From an uncultured Pelagibacteraceae bacterium (GTDB taxonomy: Bacteria > Pseudomonadota > Alphaproteobacteria > Pelagibacterales > Pelagibacteraceae), in NCBI GenBank assembly GCA_902541825.1, contig CACBRY010000001.1, positions 95,924 to 136,826 of the forward strand: 40,903 nt of DNA, written 5' to 3'. Made by a program: the position numbers and the translations under genes. Shown here one piece after another: positions 8,555 through 19,577 of the stretch (position 1 is its first letter; every line of letters begins with the position of its first letter). The notes beneath the pieces were generated by a model, which was given only the letters and a program-made list of their open reading frames with translations, did no database searches and was not told the DNA's origin.

Positions 8555-10675
8555 ATGATACAAAGTGATAAATTTGATTCACTTAATATGAACATAAAAA
8601 AAATTGTTAATATAACTCTTCTTTTTATCGCTAAAAGGTTAACAGAAATATTTGGTTTTCTAATATTATCTGCAGGTATCTTTTTGTTTGTCTCATTAAT
8701 CTCATACTCTCCAGAGGATCCAAATTTTATATTTCCTGAGAACACAGAAATAAAAAATCTTTTAGGCTTTAGGGGAAGTTATATTTCTGATATTTTTTTT
8801 CAATCAATTGGTTTAGTTTCTTATTTAGTCTCTTTAACTTTAATTTTTACTGGTATTAATATTATCGTAAAAAAAGATTTTTTTTTAATAATTGAAAATA
8901 TTTTTTATACAGTTTTATATTCAATTTTTGGATCACTATTTTTAAATCATTTTTATAATACCACATTTGCCCTTTTTATTAATGGCAATGGAGGTTTTAT
9001 TGGAGACTATTTAAATGAAAATTTTTTTAAAAATATAATTAGTTTTAACGAAAAAATATCCTATTACTTTTTAATCGTATTAATAACTGCACTTTTTTTG
9101 CTTAGTGTAAACTTTAATCTCAAAAAATTTTTTAATTTTCTTAAAAAAATTAATTTTCTCAATCCTAAAAATAATAAAAATTATACGGACAAGAGTGAAG
9201 TTATTAACGAATATATTCCACAAGAAGAAATTAAAAATTTAATTCAAGAAGATTTACCTTTCATAAAGGCTGACGAGATAAAAAAAGGTGAAATGCAAAA
9301 ATTCAAATTACCTAGCCTAGATTTACTTAAAATTCCATCTAAAAAGGAAAGAGAGAATTCTGAAAAAAAACAATCAAGTGATCCTGAATTTTTAGAAAAA
9401 ATATTATTAGATTTTGGTGTTAATGGAAAAATCAAAAAAATAAGTCATGGACCAGTTGTTACATTGAATGAATTTGAACCCGCTGCTGGTGTAAAGGTTT
9501 CGAAGATAATAAATCTTTCTGATGATATTGCTAGAAATACTAGTTCTGAGTCAGCTAGAATTTCCACCATTCCTGGGAGTAACACTGTTGGAATTGAATT
9601 ACCTAATTCATCAAGAGAAAATGTTTACTTGAGTGAGATTTTAGATAACTCCGACTTCAAGAAAAAAGAAATTAAATTACCAATCGCTTTAGGTAAAAGT
9701 ATTTCTGGAAATCCAATAGTTGGAGATTTATCCTCGATGCCTCATTTATTAATAGCTGGAACAACTGGATCTGGAAAGTCAGTTTGCATCAACACAATAA
9801 TATTGTCACTCCTTTACCGTCATACCCCTGAGAGATGTAAATTTATTTTGATTGATCCTAAAATGCTTGAACTATCAACATATGAAGGTGTGCCTCATCT
9901 TTTGTGTCCAGTGATAACTGAAGCTAAAAAAGCAGCCTCAGTTTTAGGCTGGGTGGTAAAAGAGATGGAAAGTAGATACAGACTTATGACTAAAGAGGGA
10001 GTTAGAAATATAGATGGTTATAACTCAAAACATAAACTTCCAATGCCTTATATAGTCGTAGTGGTCGATGAAATGTCAGATTTAATGTTGGTTGCAGGAA
10101 AAGAAATTGAAAACTATATTCAAAAATTATCTCAAATGGCAAGAGCAGCTGGAATACACATTATAATGGCTACTCAAAGACCAAGTGTTGACGTAATTAC
10201 AGGGACGATTAAGGCAAACTTTCCTACACGAATATCTTTTCAAGTTACATCTAAAATAGACAGTAGAACCATATTAGGAGAACAAGGTGCTGAACAATTA
10301 TTAGGTAAGGGTGATATGTTGTATATGTCATCTGCTAACAGGGTTATAAGAATACATGCACCATTTGTATCTGACAATGAAATTGAAAATATTAACAATT
10401 CTTTGAGATCCCAAGCAGAGCCAGATTATGTGGACGAAATTTTAAATTTTGCAGATGAAAAAGAAATGGGTGACGGATCTAAAAATATGGCTGATAAAGA
10501 TGAACTTTATCAAACGGCTGTAGAAATAATAAAATCTGAAGGGAAAGCATCAACATCTTTTTTACAAAGAAAACTTCAAATTGGATATAATCGAGCAGCA
10601 AGAATAGTTGATATGATGGAAGAAGAGGGAATTGTGAGTAAAGCCAATCATGTAGGAAAACGTGATGTTCTTTGA
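8555..10675 (+). CDS. ftsK: DNA translocase FtsK
   Basis: N-terminal TM segments, then HLLIAGTTGSGKSVCINTIILSLL (Walker A), YIVVVVDEMSDLM (Walker B), ATQRPSVDVITGTIKANFPTRISF, C-terminal winged-helix gamma domain. Start may be 8588. Confidence 0.96.
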   Translation: MIQSDKFDSLNMNIKKIVNITLLFIAKRLTEIFGFLILSAGIFLFVSLISYSPEDPNFIFPENTEIKNLLGFRGSYISDIFFQSIGLVSYLVSLTLIFTGINIIVKKDFFLIIENIFYTVLYSIFGSLFLNHFYNTTFALFINGNGGFIGDYLNENFFKNIISFNEKISYYFLIVLITALFLLSVNFNLKKFFNFLKKINFLNPKNNKNYTDKSEVINEYIPQEEIKNLIQEDLPFIKADEIKKGEMQKFKLPSLDLLKIPSKKERENSEKKQSSDPEFLEKILLDFGVNGKIKKISHGPVVTLNEFEPAAGVKVSKIINLSDDIARNTSSESARISTIPGSNTVGIELPNSSRENVYLSEILDNSDFKKKEIKLPIALGKSISGNPIVGDLSSMPHLLIAGTTGSGKSVCINTIILSLLYRHTPERCKFILIDPKMLELSTYEGVPHLLCPVITEAKKAASVLGWVVKEMESRYRLMTKEGVRNIDGYNSKHKLPMPYIVVVVDEMSDLMLVAGKEIENYIQKLSQMARAAGIHIIMATQRPSVDVITGTIKANFPTRISFQVTSKIDSRTILGEQGAEQLLGKGDMLYMSSANRVIRIHAPFVSDNEIENINNSLRSQAEPDYVDEILNFADEKEMGDGSKNMADKDELYQTAVEIIKSEGKASTSFLQRKLQIGYNRAARIVDMMEEEGIVSKANHVGKRDVL

Positions 10676-11223
10676 TGATTTATAGATTAATTTTTTTATT
10701 TCTTTTATTTTCAATTGTTGAGGCTTCAGCAAACATTAAAGAAAAGATTATTCAAAATTTAGAAACCACTAATAACTTAACATTTAACTTTGAGCAAAAC
10801 GTTAATGGTAAAACAGAAAATGGTCATTGTGCTCTTTCATACCCACAAAAAATATTTTGCAAATATAATTTAAAAAATAACAAAATATTAGTTTCTAATG
10901 GAAAATCCATAGTTATCAAAACCAACAGTAGCTATTACCTATATCCCCTAGAACGAACACCATTAAATCTAATATTAGATAAAAAATTTTTAATTAATAA
11001 AATCAAAAATTTAGATGAGAGAGTATTGGATAATAAATTTATAAATTTTAAGTTTTTTGAAGAAGATTTTGAAGTTAATATTTTCTTTGATTATAAAACT
11101 CTTGATTTAATCGGTTGGCAAACTACTGATATTTATCAAAATCTTAGTATCACTTTTTTAGACTCAGTTAAAAAAAATCAAAAATTAAATAGTAATTTAT
11201 TTGATTTACCTCAACAAAATTAA
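10675..11223 (+). CDS. lolA: Outer-membrane lipoprotein carrier protein LolA family
   Basis: Signal peptide, LTFNFEQNVNGKTENGHCALSYPQKIFCKYN...; immediately downstream of ftsK. Confidence 0.85.
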   Translation: MIYRLIFLFLLFSIVEASANIKEKIIQNLETTNNLTFNFEQNVNGKTENGHCALSYPQKIFCKYNLKNNKILVSNGKSIVIKTNSSYYLYPLERTPLNLILDKKFLINKIKNLDERVLDNKFINFKFFEEDFEVNIFFDYKTLDLIGWQTTDIYQNLSITFLDSVKKNQKLNSNLFDLPQQN

Positions 11224-11723
11224 ATTGAAATAGACTCCGTTTTATAAATTCTCATACCCCTTGAAATATAATTATTTAACGCATTTTTATGGTCTAAAGA
11301 GCAAGTATGTACCCAAACTCTATTAGTATTTTCAGAAAAAGAATTTTTTATAGCTGATGTCAAAAGGAAAGAACCTAATTTTTTATTTTGATATTCTTTG
11401 AGTAAACCAAGATAAGCAATTTCTGTCTCCTTTTTTTCCTCATGGAAAATAAGTTCAAAATATCCAGCCATATCGTTAGCTTTTTTAAGAATATAAGTTT
11501 TTACCTTTTGATCAGAAATATATTCTATCCATTGTTTATCTGTCCAAACTAATCGATCCGTCCATCGATGTTCTTTACCGATACTTTTATAAAAAAACTT
11601 ATTTATTTGAAAATCTGCTGGATCACTAAGATCAATTAAGCAGTCATCTGGAGAAAATTTAGTTTTTTTTAAGTCTTTAATTGAATTGATTTCTAAATAA
11701 TTTCTTTCAACTTTAGTACTCAT
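11220..11723 (-). CDS. GNAT family N-acetyltransferase
   Basis: ETEIAYLGLLKEYQNKKLGSFLLTSAIKNSF resembles the acetyl-CoA binding motif A region. Confidence 0.8.
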   Translation of the reverse strand: MSTKVERNYLEINSIKDLKKTKFSPDDCLIDLSDPADFQINKFFYKSIGKEHRWTDRLVWTDKQWIEYISDQKVKTYILKKANDMAGYFELIFHEEKKETEIAYLGLLKEYQNKKLGSFLLTSAIKNSFSENTNRVWVHTCSLDHKNALNNYISRGMRIYKTESISI

Positions 11724-12085
11724 TCCACCATCTTTCCAACTTTTTCTCCTCCAAATAGATGAAAATGTAAATGAGGTACCTCTTGACCGCCGTGTTCAGA
11801 AATATTAGCTAAAGCACGATAACCTTTACCACCGTCTACCGACATACCAAGTTTTTTTGCAACTAAATTTATACCCTTTAATAAACCTACCATTTCCTCT
11901 GGAGAGGCTTTTTGACTAAAATCATCAAGGTCAATATATTTTCCTTTAGGTATTACCAGTGCATGAATTTTTTTTTGTGGGTTTATATCATGAAATGACA
12001 AGACGTGATCATCTTCGTAAATCTTCTTACAAGGAATTTCTCCCCTTAAGATTTTAGCAAAAATATTATTATCATCGTAGTTCAT
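11720..12085 (-). CDS. Histidine triad (HIT) family protein
   Basis: NNIFAKILRGEIPCKKIYEDDHVLSFHDINP and the HxHxHxx triad VPHLHFHLFGG. Confidence 0.95.
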   Translation of the reverse strand: MNYDDNNIFAKILRGEIPCKKIYEDDHVLSFHDINPQKKIHALVIPKGKYIDLDDFSQKASPEEMVGLLKGINLVAKKLGMSVDGGKGYRALANISEHGGQEVPHLHFHLFGGEKVGKMVE

Positions 12086-12354
12086 TTTTTTCTTTTGTTT
12101 AGCTCTTCCATTACATCCTCAATTTTCACATCATTTGCTTCTAGATACATTATCAAATGATAGAAAACATCAGCTGCCTCATGAATTTTATTTGAATTTT
12201 TTTCTACTGCCTCAATAAGTTCGTTAATTTCCTCTAGGATCTTTTCTTTGCTCAAAGATTTATCACTAAGTAGTTTATTAGTATAAGAACCATCTACTGG
12301 AGTTTTTTTCCTCTCTCTTGCAAGATAAAATAAGCTTTCTAAAGTATTAAGCAT
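12082..12354 (-). CDS. hisE: Phosphoribosyl-ATP diphosphatase
   Basis: YTNKLLSDKSLSKEKILEEINELIEAVE...EAADVFYHLIMYLEANDV; adjacent to hisF. Confidence 0.93.
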   Translation of the reverse strand: MLNTLESLFYLARERKKTPVDGSYTNKLLSDKSLSKEKILEEINELIEAVEKNSNKIHEAADVFYHLIMYLEANDVKIEDVMEELNKRKK

Positions 12355-12355
12355 G

Positions 12356-13111
12356 TTAAATTCTAACAGGTATTCCTTTTGAGTCCAAATAATCCTTGGC
12401 TTCTTTTACCGAGTGTTTTCCATAATGAAATATAGAAGCTGCCAAAACTGCACTAGCTTTTCCTAGTTTAATTCCATCCACTAAATGATCTAAATTACCT
12501 ACGCCGCCAGATGCAATAACTGGAATATTTACTTTAGATGAAATTTTTGACATGAGATCAATATCATAACCTACTTGTGTTCCGTCTCTATCCATAGATG
12601 TTACTAATAACTCCCCAGCACCGTTTTTTTCCATTTGTTCAGCATACTCTAAAGCGTCAATACCACTATTATTTCTTCCTCCGTGAGTAAACACTTCCCA
12701 CTTATCTCCATTTTTTTTAGCATCAATTGCAACTACAATACATTGAGATCCAAATTTTTTCGAACTTTCTGCAACTACTTTTGGATTTTCAACTGCTGCA
12801 GTGTTAATGGAAACTTTATCTGCCCCACAATTAAGTAATTTGTTAATATCTTCAACACTTCTGACGCCACCTCCTACAGTTAATGGCACAAAACATTTTT
12901 TCGAAGTTTTCTCCACAACATCATAAATAGTATCTCTATTTTCATTTGAAGCAGTAATATCTAGAAAACAAATTTCATCTGCTCCACCATCACTATAAAT
13001 TTTTGCTTGTTCCACAGGATCTCCTGCATCTTTAAGATCAACAAAGTTAATTCCCTTAACAACCCGGCCATTTTTGACGTCTAAACAAGGTATTATTCTA
13101 TTTTTAAGCAT
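12356..13111 (-). CDS. hisF: Imidazole glycerol phosphate synthase cyclase subunit
   Basis: [49 protein letters not shown]. Confidence 0.97.
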   Translation of the reverse strand: MLKNRIIPCLDVKNGRVVKGINFVDLKDAGDPVEQAKIYSDGGADEICFLDITASNENRDTIYDVVEKTSKKCFVPLTVGGGVRSVEDINKLLNCGADKVSINTAAVENPKVVAESSKKFGSQCIVVAIDAKKNGDKWEVFTHGGRNNSGIDALEYAEQMEKNGAGELLVTSMDRDGTQVGYDIDLMSKISSKVNIPVIASGGVGNLDHLVDGIKLGKASAVLAASIFHYGKHSVKEAKDYLDSKGIPVRI

Positions 13112-13820
13112 CTTCTTTAACTAGTTCCTCTAATTTTATATCACCATCATAAATAGCTTTACCAACTATTATACCTTCAACATTTTTTAAATTCTTTGCC
13201 TTTTTAATATCATCTATTGATGAAACACCACCCGATATAATAACAGGGCACTTTGAAATTTCAGCAACTTTCATTGTTTCATTAAAATTTGGACTTTGTT
13301 TCATACCGTCTCTATTAATATCAGTATAAATTAATCTACTAACACCATAGTCGTTAATTTCTTTTAAATAATCTAAAGTTAATTGATTAGAGCTTTCTTT
13401 CCATCCAGATACTGACAAATACTCATCTTTAGCATCTAAACCTAGAGCAATATGTTTTTGAAATTTTTCACATGATTCTTTTAAGAAATTTTTATCTTTA
13501 ATAGCAGCACTTCCCAGAATTACTTTCTCTACACCAGCATCAATGTATTTTTGAATATTATCAGAATTTCTAATACCGCCACCCACTTCAACTTTTAAAT
13601 TAAATTTACCAACTATATCCTGAATAATATCTAAATTTACTGTTTCACCAGTTAAAGCACCATCTAAATCAACTATGTGTAAATTTTTAAATCCATGATC
13701 CTTAAATTTTCCTGCTTGCTCAATTGGAGACAATTCATACTCAGTCTTTTTATCAAAATCTCCTTTAACTAATCTTACACACTTTTTATCTTTAATATCT
13801 ATTGCAGGAAATATTTTCAT
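13104..13820 (-). CDS. hisA: Phosphoribosylformimino-5-aminoimidazole carboxamide ribotide isomerase
   Basis: [49 protein letters not shown]. Confidence 0.97.
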   Translation of the reverse strand: MKIFPAIDIKDKKCVRLVKGDFDKKTEYELSPIEQAGKFKDHGFKNLHIVDLDGALTGETVNLDIIQDIVGKFNLKVEVGGGIRNSDNIQKYIDAGVEKVILGSAAIKDKNFLKESCEKFQKHIALGLDAKDEYLSVSGWKESSNQLTLDYLKEINDYGVSRLIYTDINRDGMKQSPNFNETMKVAEISKCPVIISGGVSSIDDIKKAKNLKNVEGIIVGKAIYDGDIKLEELVKEDA

Positions 13821-13821
13821 T

Positions 13822-14448
13822 TTACAAATTTATAAAATTATCAATTATTTTAAGCCCAATCCTATCACTCTTCTCTGGGTGAAATTGAGTTCCAAAAATA
13901 TTTTCTTTTTCTACAGAGCAAACAATATTTGACGAATAATCTGTTGTTGCTGAAATCACTTTTTTATCATTAGGAACAAATTCATAACTATGAACAAAAT
14001 ACATGTGTGAATTATTTTCTATATCTTTAAAAATTTTACTACCTTTGACAATATTAATTTGGTTCCAACCGATATGAGGAAGTTTAAATTTTCCATTTTG
14101 ATTATCTATTTTTGAAACTTTACCTGAAATCCATCCTAAGCCTTTAGTTTCAGTTTCCTCATAGCCAATATCAGCAAACATCTGCAAACCAACACAAATT
14201 CCAAGTAGAGGTTTTTTATTAGTTATTGCAAATTCATTTAAAGTATCAGTGAGACCTTTAATTTTATTCAAGGCATCTACACAACTTTTAAATGAGCCCT
14301 GCCCTGGTAAAACTACTTTGTCACTTGATTTTATCTTATTCAAATCTGAGGTAACCTTGATATTTACTTTGTCTTTTGCAACTTCTTTAAAAGAGTTTAT
14401 TACCGAGCTTATATTGCCCGATTTATAATCAACAATTGTGACATTCAT
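13822..14448 (-). CDS. hisH: Imidazole glycerol phosphate synthase glutaminase subunit
   Basis: VTIVDYKSGNISSV, VLPGQGSF, LLGICVGLQMF (catalytic Cys), GTQFHPEKS. Confidence 0.97.
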   Translation of the reverse strand: MNVTIVDYKSGNISSVINSFKEVAKDKVNIKVTSDLNKIKSSDKVVLPGQGSFKSCVDALNKIKGLTDTLNEFAITNKKPLLGICVGLQMFADIGYEETETKGLGWISGKVSKIDNQNGKFKLPHIGWNQINIVKGSKIFKDIENNSHMYFVHSYEFVPNDKKVISATTDYSSNIVCSVEKENIFGTQFHPEKSDRIGLKIIDNFINL

Positions 14449-14453
14449 TAAAC

Positions 14454-15044
14454 TTATAAAGAACCTTTTGTAGAAGGAATAGTTTTTTTATTCCTCGGAT
14501 CTATTTCCAATGCAGTTCTTAAAGATCTTGCTAATCCTTTATAGCAAGACTCGATAATGTGGTGACTATTGTCCCCGTAAATATTTTCAACGTGTAGAGT
14601 AATTCCAGCAGCTTGAGAAAATGCTTGAAACCATTCTTTAAACAGTTCTGTATCCATTTCACCAAGTTTTTCGACCTTTAGATTAACTTTCCAAATTAAA
14701 TAAGGTCTATTTGAAATATCAATTGCAACACGTGATAAAGTTTCATCCATTGGGATCATCGCGTGAGCATACCTTTTGATACCAACAGATTTATTTAAAG
14801 CTTTTTTTAAAGCTTCACCAATAGCAATTCCTGTATCTTCAGTTGTGTGGTGTAGATCAATATGAGTATCTCCTTTAGCTTTTATACTCATGTCTATTGA
14901 AGAATGCTTGGATAGTTGTTCAAGCATGTGGTTTAAAAAACCTATTCCTGTGTCAATTTTGTATTTACCTTTACCGTCAATATTTAAATCAACACTAATG
15001 CTTGTTTCTTTTGTTTTCCTGCTTATTTTGCCTTTACGCTTCAT
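14454..15044 (-). CDS. hisB: Imidazoleglycerol-phosphate dehydratase
   Basis: [58 protein letters not shown]. Confidence 0.97.
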   Translation of the reverse strand: MKRKGKISRKTKETSISVDLNIDGKGKYKIDTGIGFLNHMLEQLSKHSSIDMSIKAKGDTHIDLHHTTEDTGIAIGEALKKALNKSVGIKRYAHAMIPMDETLSRVAIDISNRPYLIWKVNLKVEKLGEMDTELFKEWFQAFSQAAGITLHVENIYGDNSHHIIESCYKGLARSLRTALEIDPRNKKTIPSTKGSL

Positions 15045-15100
15045 AATTAAAAACAGGTATACATATATTATTCAATTATGGCAATAATACTAAACCTGGG

Positions 15101-15130
15101 CTTGAAGTATCAAATTTAGTATCCATTTAT
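15101..15130 (+). promoter_or_regulatory. Candidate sigma-32 (RpoH)-like promoter for hslVU
   Basis: CTTGAA at 15101-15106, 16-bp spacer, CCATTTAT at 15123-15130, ending about 6 nt before the hslV ATG. Confidence 0.45.
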
Positions 15131-15135
15131 AAGCT

Positions 15136-15651
15136 ATGACAACGATTGTGTTAGTTAGAAAAAACAACGAAGTGGTAGTAGCTGGTGATGGCCAAGTAAG
15201 TATGGGCAATACTGTCGTAAAAAGCACTGCCTCAAAAGTCAGAAAAATTGAAAAGAGAGATGTGGTAGCTGGTTTTGCTGGATCAACAGCTGATGCATTA
15301 ACTTTATTTGAAAGATTAGAAGGAAAATTAGAAAAACATGCTGGTAACTTATCTAGAGCTGCTGTGGAGTTAGCTAAAGATTGGAGAACAGATAAATATC
15401 TAAGAAGATTAGAAGCGCTAATGGCAGTCGGTGACAAGAACAATAGTTATATAATTTCAGGCACTGGTGACGTTCTAGAACCTGAGGGAGATGTTATTGG
15501 TATTGGCTCTGGTGGTAATTATGCTTTAGCTGCAGGAAAAGTCTTAATGGAAAGTAATATTTCAGCAGAAGAAGTTGCAAAAAAAGCTATAAAAGTTGCA
15601 GCTGATATCTGCGTATTCACAAATGAAAATGTCAAAGTTGAAAAAATATAA
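15136..15651 (+). CDS. hslV: ATP-dependent protease peptidase subunit HslV
   Basis: [36 protein letters not shown] with the catalytic N-terminal Thr after Met. Confidence 0.97.
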   Translation: MTTIVLVRKNNEVVVAGDGQVSMGNTVVKSTASKVRKIEKRDVVAGFAGSTADALTLFERLEGKLEKHAGNLSRAAVELAKDWRTDKYLRRLEALMAVGDKNNSYIISGTGDVLEPEGDVIGIGSGGNYALAAGKVLMESNISAEEVAKKAIKVAADICVFTNENVKVEKI

Positions 15652-17024
15652 TGGATAAATCAAACGTAACTCAATTACATCCTAAAGGTGATCAGCAAAA
15701 AGAGGAAGCTTCATTAGTAAGCTCTTTGTCACCAAGAGAAATTGTTTCTGAATTAGACAGATTTGTTGTCGGTCAAAATAAAGCTAAAAGAGCAGTTGCT
15801 GTTGCCTTACGAAACAGATGGAGAAGACAAGCTTTAAAAGGCGAAATGAGAAATGAAGTTTTGCCAAAAAATATTTTAATGATTGGACCAACTGGTGTTG
15901 GAAAAACAGAAATTTCAAGAAGACTATCTAAATTAGCAGAGGCTCCTTTTGTAAAAGTTGAGGCAACTAGATTTACTGAGGTGGGATATGTTGGAAGAGA
16001 TGTAGAACAAATTGTCAGAGATTTAATTGAAATAGCAATTTCAATGGAAAAAGTTAAAAAAAGAAAAGAAGTCTTCGCAAAAGCTCAAAAATTAGCTGAA
16101 GAAAAAGTATTAGATGCCTTAGTTGGTAAAAAAGCAAGTGCGGCTACAAGAGAAAGCTTTAGAAAAAGACTTAGAGATGGTGATCTAGATAATAACGAGA
16201 TAGAAATAGCTGTCAGCGAAAGTGGTGGTAATAGTACATCATTTGAAATTCCTGGAATGCCTGGTGCTAATGTAGGAATGATTAATATTGGCGAGATGCT
16301 TGGAAAATCTATGGGTAAGCAGGAAAAGAAGAAAAAAATGACTGTTAAAGAATCTCATGAAATTTTAATTAATGATGAGTCTGATAAATTAATCGAACAA
16401 GATAAAATAATTAAAGCTGCAAAGATCTCAACAGAAAATAATGGAATAGTTTTCTTAGATGAAATAGACAAAATTTCTGGAAGAACAGACAGGGTTGGCG
16501 GAGATGTATCTAGAGAAGGTGTGCAGAGAGATTTATTACCTTTAATTGAAGGAACAACAGTTAATACAAAATATGGACCTATAAAAACTGACCATATATT
16601 ATTTATTGCATCTGGTGCTTTTCAATTAGCCAAGCCTTCTGATTTACTCCCCGAGTTACAAGGAAGACTGCCAATCAGAGTTGAGCTAGAGGCTTTATCA
16701 AGTGAGGATTTCAAAAGAATTCTTAAAGAACCTGATTTTAGTTTAATTAAACAGTATGTGGCTTTATTGAAGACTGAGAATGTTGAGCTTGAGTTTACCG
16801 AAGATGGAATTGATGCAATCGCAAATATTGCATCAGAAGTAAATGCAACTGTTGAAAATATTGGTGCTAGAAGATTACACACAATAATTGAGAAAATCCT
16901 TGATGAAATTAGTTTCACTGCAACTGATAGATCTGGTGAAAAAATCTCAATAAATAAAGAATATATAAACAAAAATCTTGATAATCTTGTCAAAGATACA
17001 GATCTATCAAAATTTATTTTATAA
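15651..17024 (+). CDS. hslU: ATP-dependent protease ATPase subunit HslU
   Basis: [72 protein letters not shown]. Confidence 0.97.
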   Translation: MDKSNVTQLHPKGDQQKEEASLVSSLSPREIVSELDRFVVGQNKAKRAVAVALRNRWRRQALKGEMRNEVLPKNILMIGPTGVGKTEISRRLSKLAEAPFVKVEATRFTEVGYVGRDVEQIVRDLIEIAISMEKVKKRKEVFAKAQKLAEEKVLDALVGKKASAATRESFRKRLRDGDLDNNEIEIAVSESGGNSTSFEIPGMPGANVGMINIGEMLGKSMGKQEKKKKMTVKESHEILINDESDKLIEQDKIIKAAKISTENNGIVFLDEIDKISGRTDRVGGDVSREGVQRDLLPLIEGTTVNTKYGPIKTDHILFIASGAFQLAKPSDLLPELQGRLPIRVELEALSSEDFKRILKEPDFSLIKQYVALLKTENVELEFTEDGIDAIANIASEVNATVENIGARRLHTIIEKILDEISFTATDRSGEKISINKEYINKNLDNLVKDTDLSKFIL

Positions 17025-17432
17025 TTTTTTTTTTAAAAAAATATAAAAAGCCCCACTGCCACCATCTTCAATTTCGGCATCAGTTATAGTTTTTATTTTT
17101 TTCATTAAGCTAGAATTATTTTTAATAAAATCAGGAACAGAATTTTTTAAAATACCAAATTTCTTTGAAATATATGGGTCTTTGTCGTTTTGAGAATGCA
17201 GTCCTTTACCGGTAACTATGGTAATTTTAGAGACTTTTTGATCAAAACACTCAGTTATAAAACTTTCAACTTTTTTGTTTGCTTCATCAAGTGTGTAACC
17301 ATGAAGATCTAATGATTTAGTAATATGAAATTTATTCTCTTTTTTTTCTAAATCTTTATTTGGTAACTTTTCATTTTTTTCTAAAAAGTCTTCCCAATCC
17401 TTTTTGTCTTTATCTGAAATATTACTGTTCAA
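17019..17432 (-). CDS. Smr/MutS2 C-terminal domain protein
   Basis: [20 protein letters not shown]...[12 protein letters not shown]. Confidence 0.9.
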   Translation of the reverse strand: MNSNISDKDKKDWEDFLEKNEKLPNKDLEKKENKFHITKSLDLHGYTLDEANKKVESFITECFDQKVSKITIVTGKGLHSQNDKDPYISKKFGILKNSVPDFIKNNSSLMKKIKTITDAEIEDGGSGAFYIFLKKKL

Positions 17433-18029
17433 TTAAGAAAGGGTATCAACTAACTGCCAATTTGGATTATTAGTACTTGTATCTCTTGAAAATACCCAGG
17501 TATCATAAATCTTCTTAATCTTTTCGGGGTCTCCAGAAACTATCTTTTTATCTTTATCCCTAATACAAGTGATTACTTCACCTACAAATTCTACAGTTAC
17601 CTGTAAAATTTTTCCTAAATACTTGTGCTCTTTTATATTAGCTGAATTTACTCCAATAAAAGTAATTTCAGCAAGATGACCTCTTTTACCTCTTTCTTTT
17701 AGTGCAGTGTTAAACTGATCGTAAATTTTATTGCTTAATAAAGGCTTGCTTGTAGTTAATTTATTATCACTATCACCAAAGTCTGTAATAATAGTTTCGT
17801 ATGCTATTTTAGCACCTTTTAAAAAGTCTTTTTTTGCATTTTCATCAAAATCAGTTTTTTTATTTATTTTTGTTTCAGGATTAATATTTTTCAACATTTC
17901 CTCAAACTGTGGTGAGGCTTTTCCCTCAAAACCTGTTCTTTTACCTAAAATTCCTCTAAGTCTTAAAAAAATGAAACCAGCAATCATTGCTAATAAAATA
18001 ATATCGATGTACTCAAAACTATAATTCAT
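17433..18029 (-). CDS. Tim44/TimA-like domain protein
   Basis: N-terminal TM anchor followed by LRLRGILGKRTGFEG and a Tim44-like C-terminal domain (LKERGKRGHLAEITFIGVNSANI...WVFSRDTSTNNPNWQLVDT). Confidence 0.85.
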   Translation of the reverse strand: MNYSFEYIDIILLAMIAGFIFLRLRGILGKRTGFEGKASPQFEEMLKNINPETKINKKTDFDENAKKDFLKGAKIAYETIITDFGDSDNKLTTSKPLLSNKIYDQFNTALKERGKRGHLAEITFIGVNSANIKEHKYLGKILQVTVEFVGEVITCIRDKDKKIVSGDPEKIKKIYDTWVFSRDTSTNNPNWQLVDTLS

Positions 18030-18086
18030 AGCCTAAACTTAATTACTATGTTGATTAATTTCAACTAACAATTACATTAAAGACAA

Positions 18087-18512
18087 ATGAACACAGTACT
18101 TTTAGCTGTTATTTTAATCCCAATTGTAGAGATTTACCTCTTTATAAAGATCGGGTCTCAAATAGGAGCCTTCAGCACCATATTCTTGGTATTTTTTACT
18201 GCGGTTTTAGGAGTGTACTATGCCAGATACGAAGGGTTTAACACTCTGAGATCTGGAATGACGCAAATAATTAAAAATCAAATTCCAACCCTCGAATTAA
18301 TTTCTGGTGCCGCAATAGCATTTGCAGCTATTCTCTTAATAATACCAGGATTTGCAACTGACTTGATTGGTTTCCTCTTAATCATCCCAATAACACGAAA
18401 GTTAATATTAGGAAGATTTAATAAAAAATTTGAAAATAAAGAGACGAAAAAGGATGATTTTATTGAGGGGGAATTTGAAGATATAGAAGATGACAATGAC
18501 AGAAAAATTTAA
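18087..18512 (+). CDS. fxsA: FxsA family membrane protein
   Basis: PIVEIYLFIKIGSQIGAFSTIFLVFFTAVLG...GAAIAFAAILLIIPGFATDLIGFLLIIP. Confidence 0.9.
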   Translation: MNTVLLAVILIPIVEIYLFIKIGSQIGAFSTIFLVFFTAVLGVYYARYEGFNTLRSGMTQIIKNQIPTLELISGAAIAFAAILLIIPGFATDLIGFLLIIPITRKLILGRFNKKFENKETKKDDFIEGEFEDIEDDNDRKI

Positions 18513-18918
18513 AATTTTAGCAAAATATATAAAAGATATGTCTAGTGAAACACCAGATGTTGAAACTTACATATCTGCAGGAAATAACATGGGTAAATAT
18601 CAATTAGATATTGATATCAAATCAATAGCCCTTAAAAATAAAACGATTGAGGTGAATATAACATTAAAATTTCAACACAAAGACACTCAAGTCAAAAAAT
18701 CTCATTTTGAAATTGTTTACGCTGTAGCAGTAAAAATTGATGAAACCATTAAAGAAAAAAAAGATCTAGAAAAAATTGTTCTATGTGATGTACCTAATTC
18801 AGTTTATCCAGACTTAGAAAAATCATTTTTAGATATGATGCATAATTCTGGATACCCTAATCTCAAATTAGAAAAAAAAATTGATTTTACAAAACTTTAT
18901 TTAGAAAGATTTAATTAA
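18496..18918 (+). CDS. secB: Protein-export chaperone SecB
   Basis: AKYIKDMSSETPDVET...QLDIDIKSIALKNKTIEVNITLKF...EIVYAVAVKID. Overlaps the fxsA 3' end; the ORF track start 18490 is an alternative. Confidence 0.9.
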   Translation: MTEKFKILAKYIKDMSSETPDVETYISAGNNMGKYQLDIDIKSIALKNKTIEVNITLKFQHKDTQVKKSHFEIVYAVAVKIDETIKEKKDLEKIVLCDVPNSVYPDLEKSFLDMMHNSGYPNLKLEKKIDFTKLYLERFN

Positions 18919-19577
18919 TAGAAGTTTTTTTTAAGAAAAGTTTTTAAATAAATTTGGTGATTTTTTAGTTCTTCAGGAGACGGTTTGATGACCTTGGTAG
19001 AATAGATAACTTTTCCAGTATTTAATTTTGAAACTTCTTCCTCTTTATTTTTAAAATCTAATGTTGGTTCTTTTTGATCTATTAAATTTATATAGACCTT
19101 AGATAGCAAATCACAATCAATAAGCGCAGTATGTTGTATTCTTTTGGAGTTGTCTATCCTATATCTCTTACATAAAGCATCCAAACTTATTTGGGATCCA
19201 GGAAATTTATTTTTGGCTAATGATACCGTGTCTATTATTTCATTATCAATTTTGTTTTTTCCGATAATCTGTAGTTCATTATTTAAATGAGATAAATCAA
19301 ATTCTGCGTTATGAATTATTAATCTTTTATCTTTAATAAATCTTAGAAAATCATCAGCTATATCTCTAAATTTCATTTTGTCTGATAAAAAACTATCTGA
19401 ATATCCATGCACTTCGAAAGCTTTCTCAGATACTTTTCTTTCAGGATTTAAATAACAATGAAATTGTTTTTTTGTCGGTATTAAATTATCTAACTCAATA
19501 CACCCTATTTCTACAATTCTATGCCCTTCTTTAACTGAAAGACCAGTTGTTTCTGTGTCTAAGACAATTTCTTTCAT
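18915..19577 (-). CDS. dnaQ: DNA polymerase III epsilon subunit
   Basis: EIVLDTETTGLSVKEGHRIVEIGCIEL (ExoI), IIHNAEFDLSHLN, HTALIDCDLL. Confidence 0.95.
   Translation of the reverse strand: MKEIVLDTETTGLSVKEGHRIVEIGCIELDNLIPTKKQFHCYLNPERKVSEKAFEVHGYSDSFLSDKMKFRDIADDFLRFIKDKRLIIHNAEFDLSHLNNELQIIGKNKIDNEIIDTVSLAKNKFPGSQISLDALCKRYRIDNSKRIQHTALIDCDLLSKVYINLIDQKEPTLDFKNKEEEVSKLNTGKVIYSTKVIKPSPEELKNHQIYLKTFLKKNFY

Noticed and set aside
14729-14742. CACGTG core within hisB
   Set aside because: The flanks do not match parS and it is probably a coding coincidence.
16622-16993. 123-aa minus-strand ORF within hslU
   Set aside because: Antisense shadow of hslU with low-complexity Ser/Leu/Ile composition.
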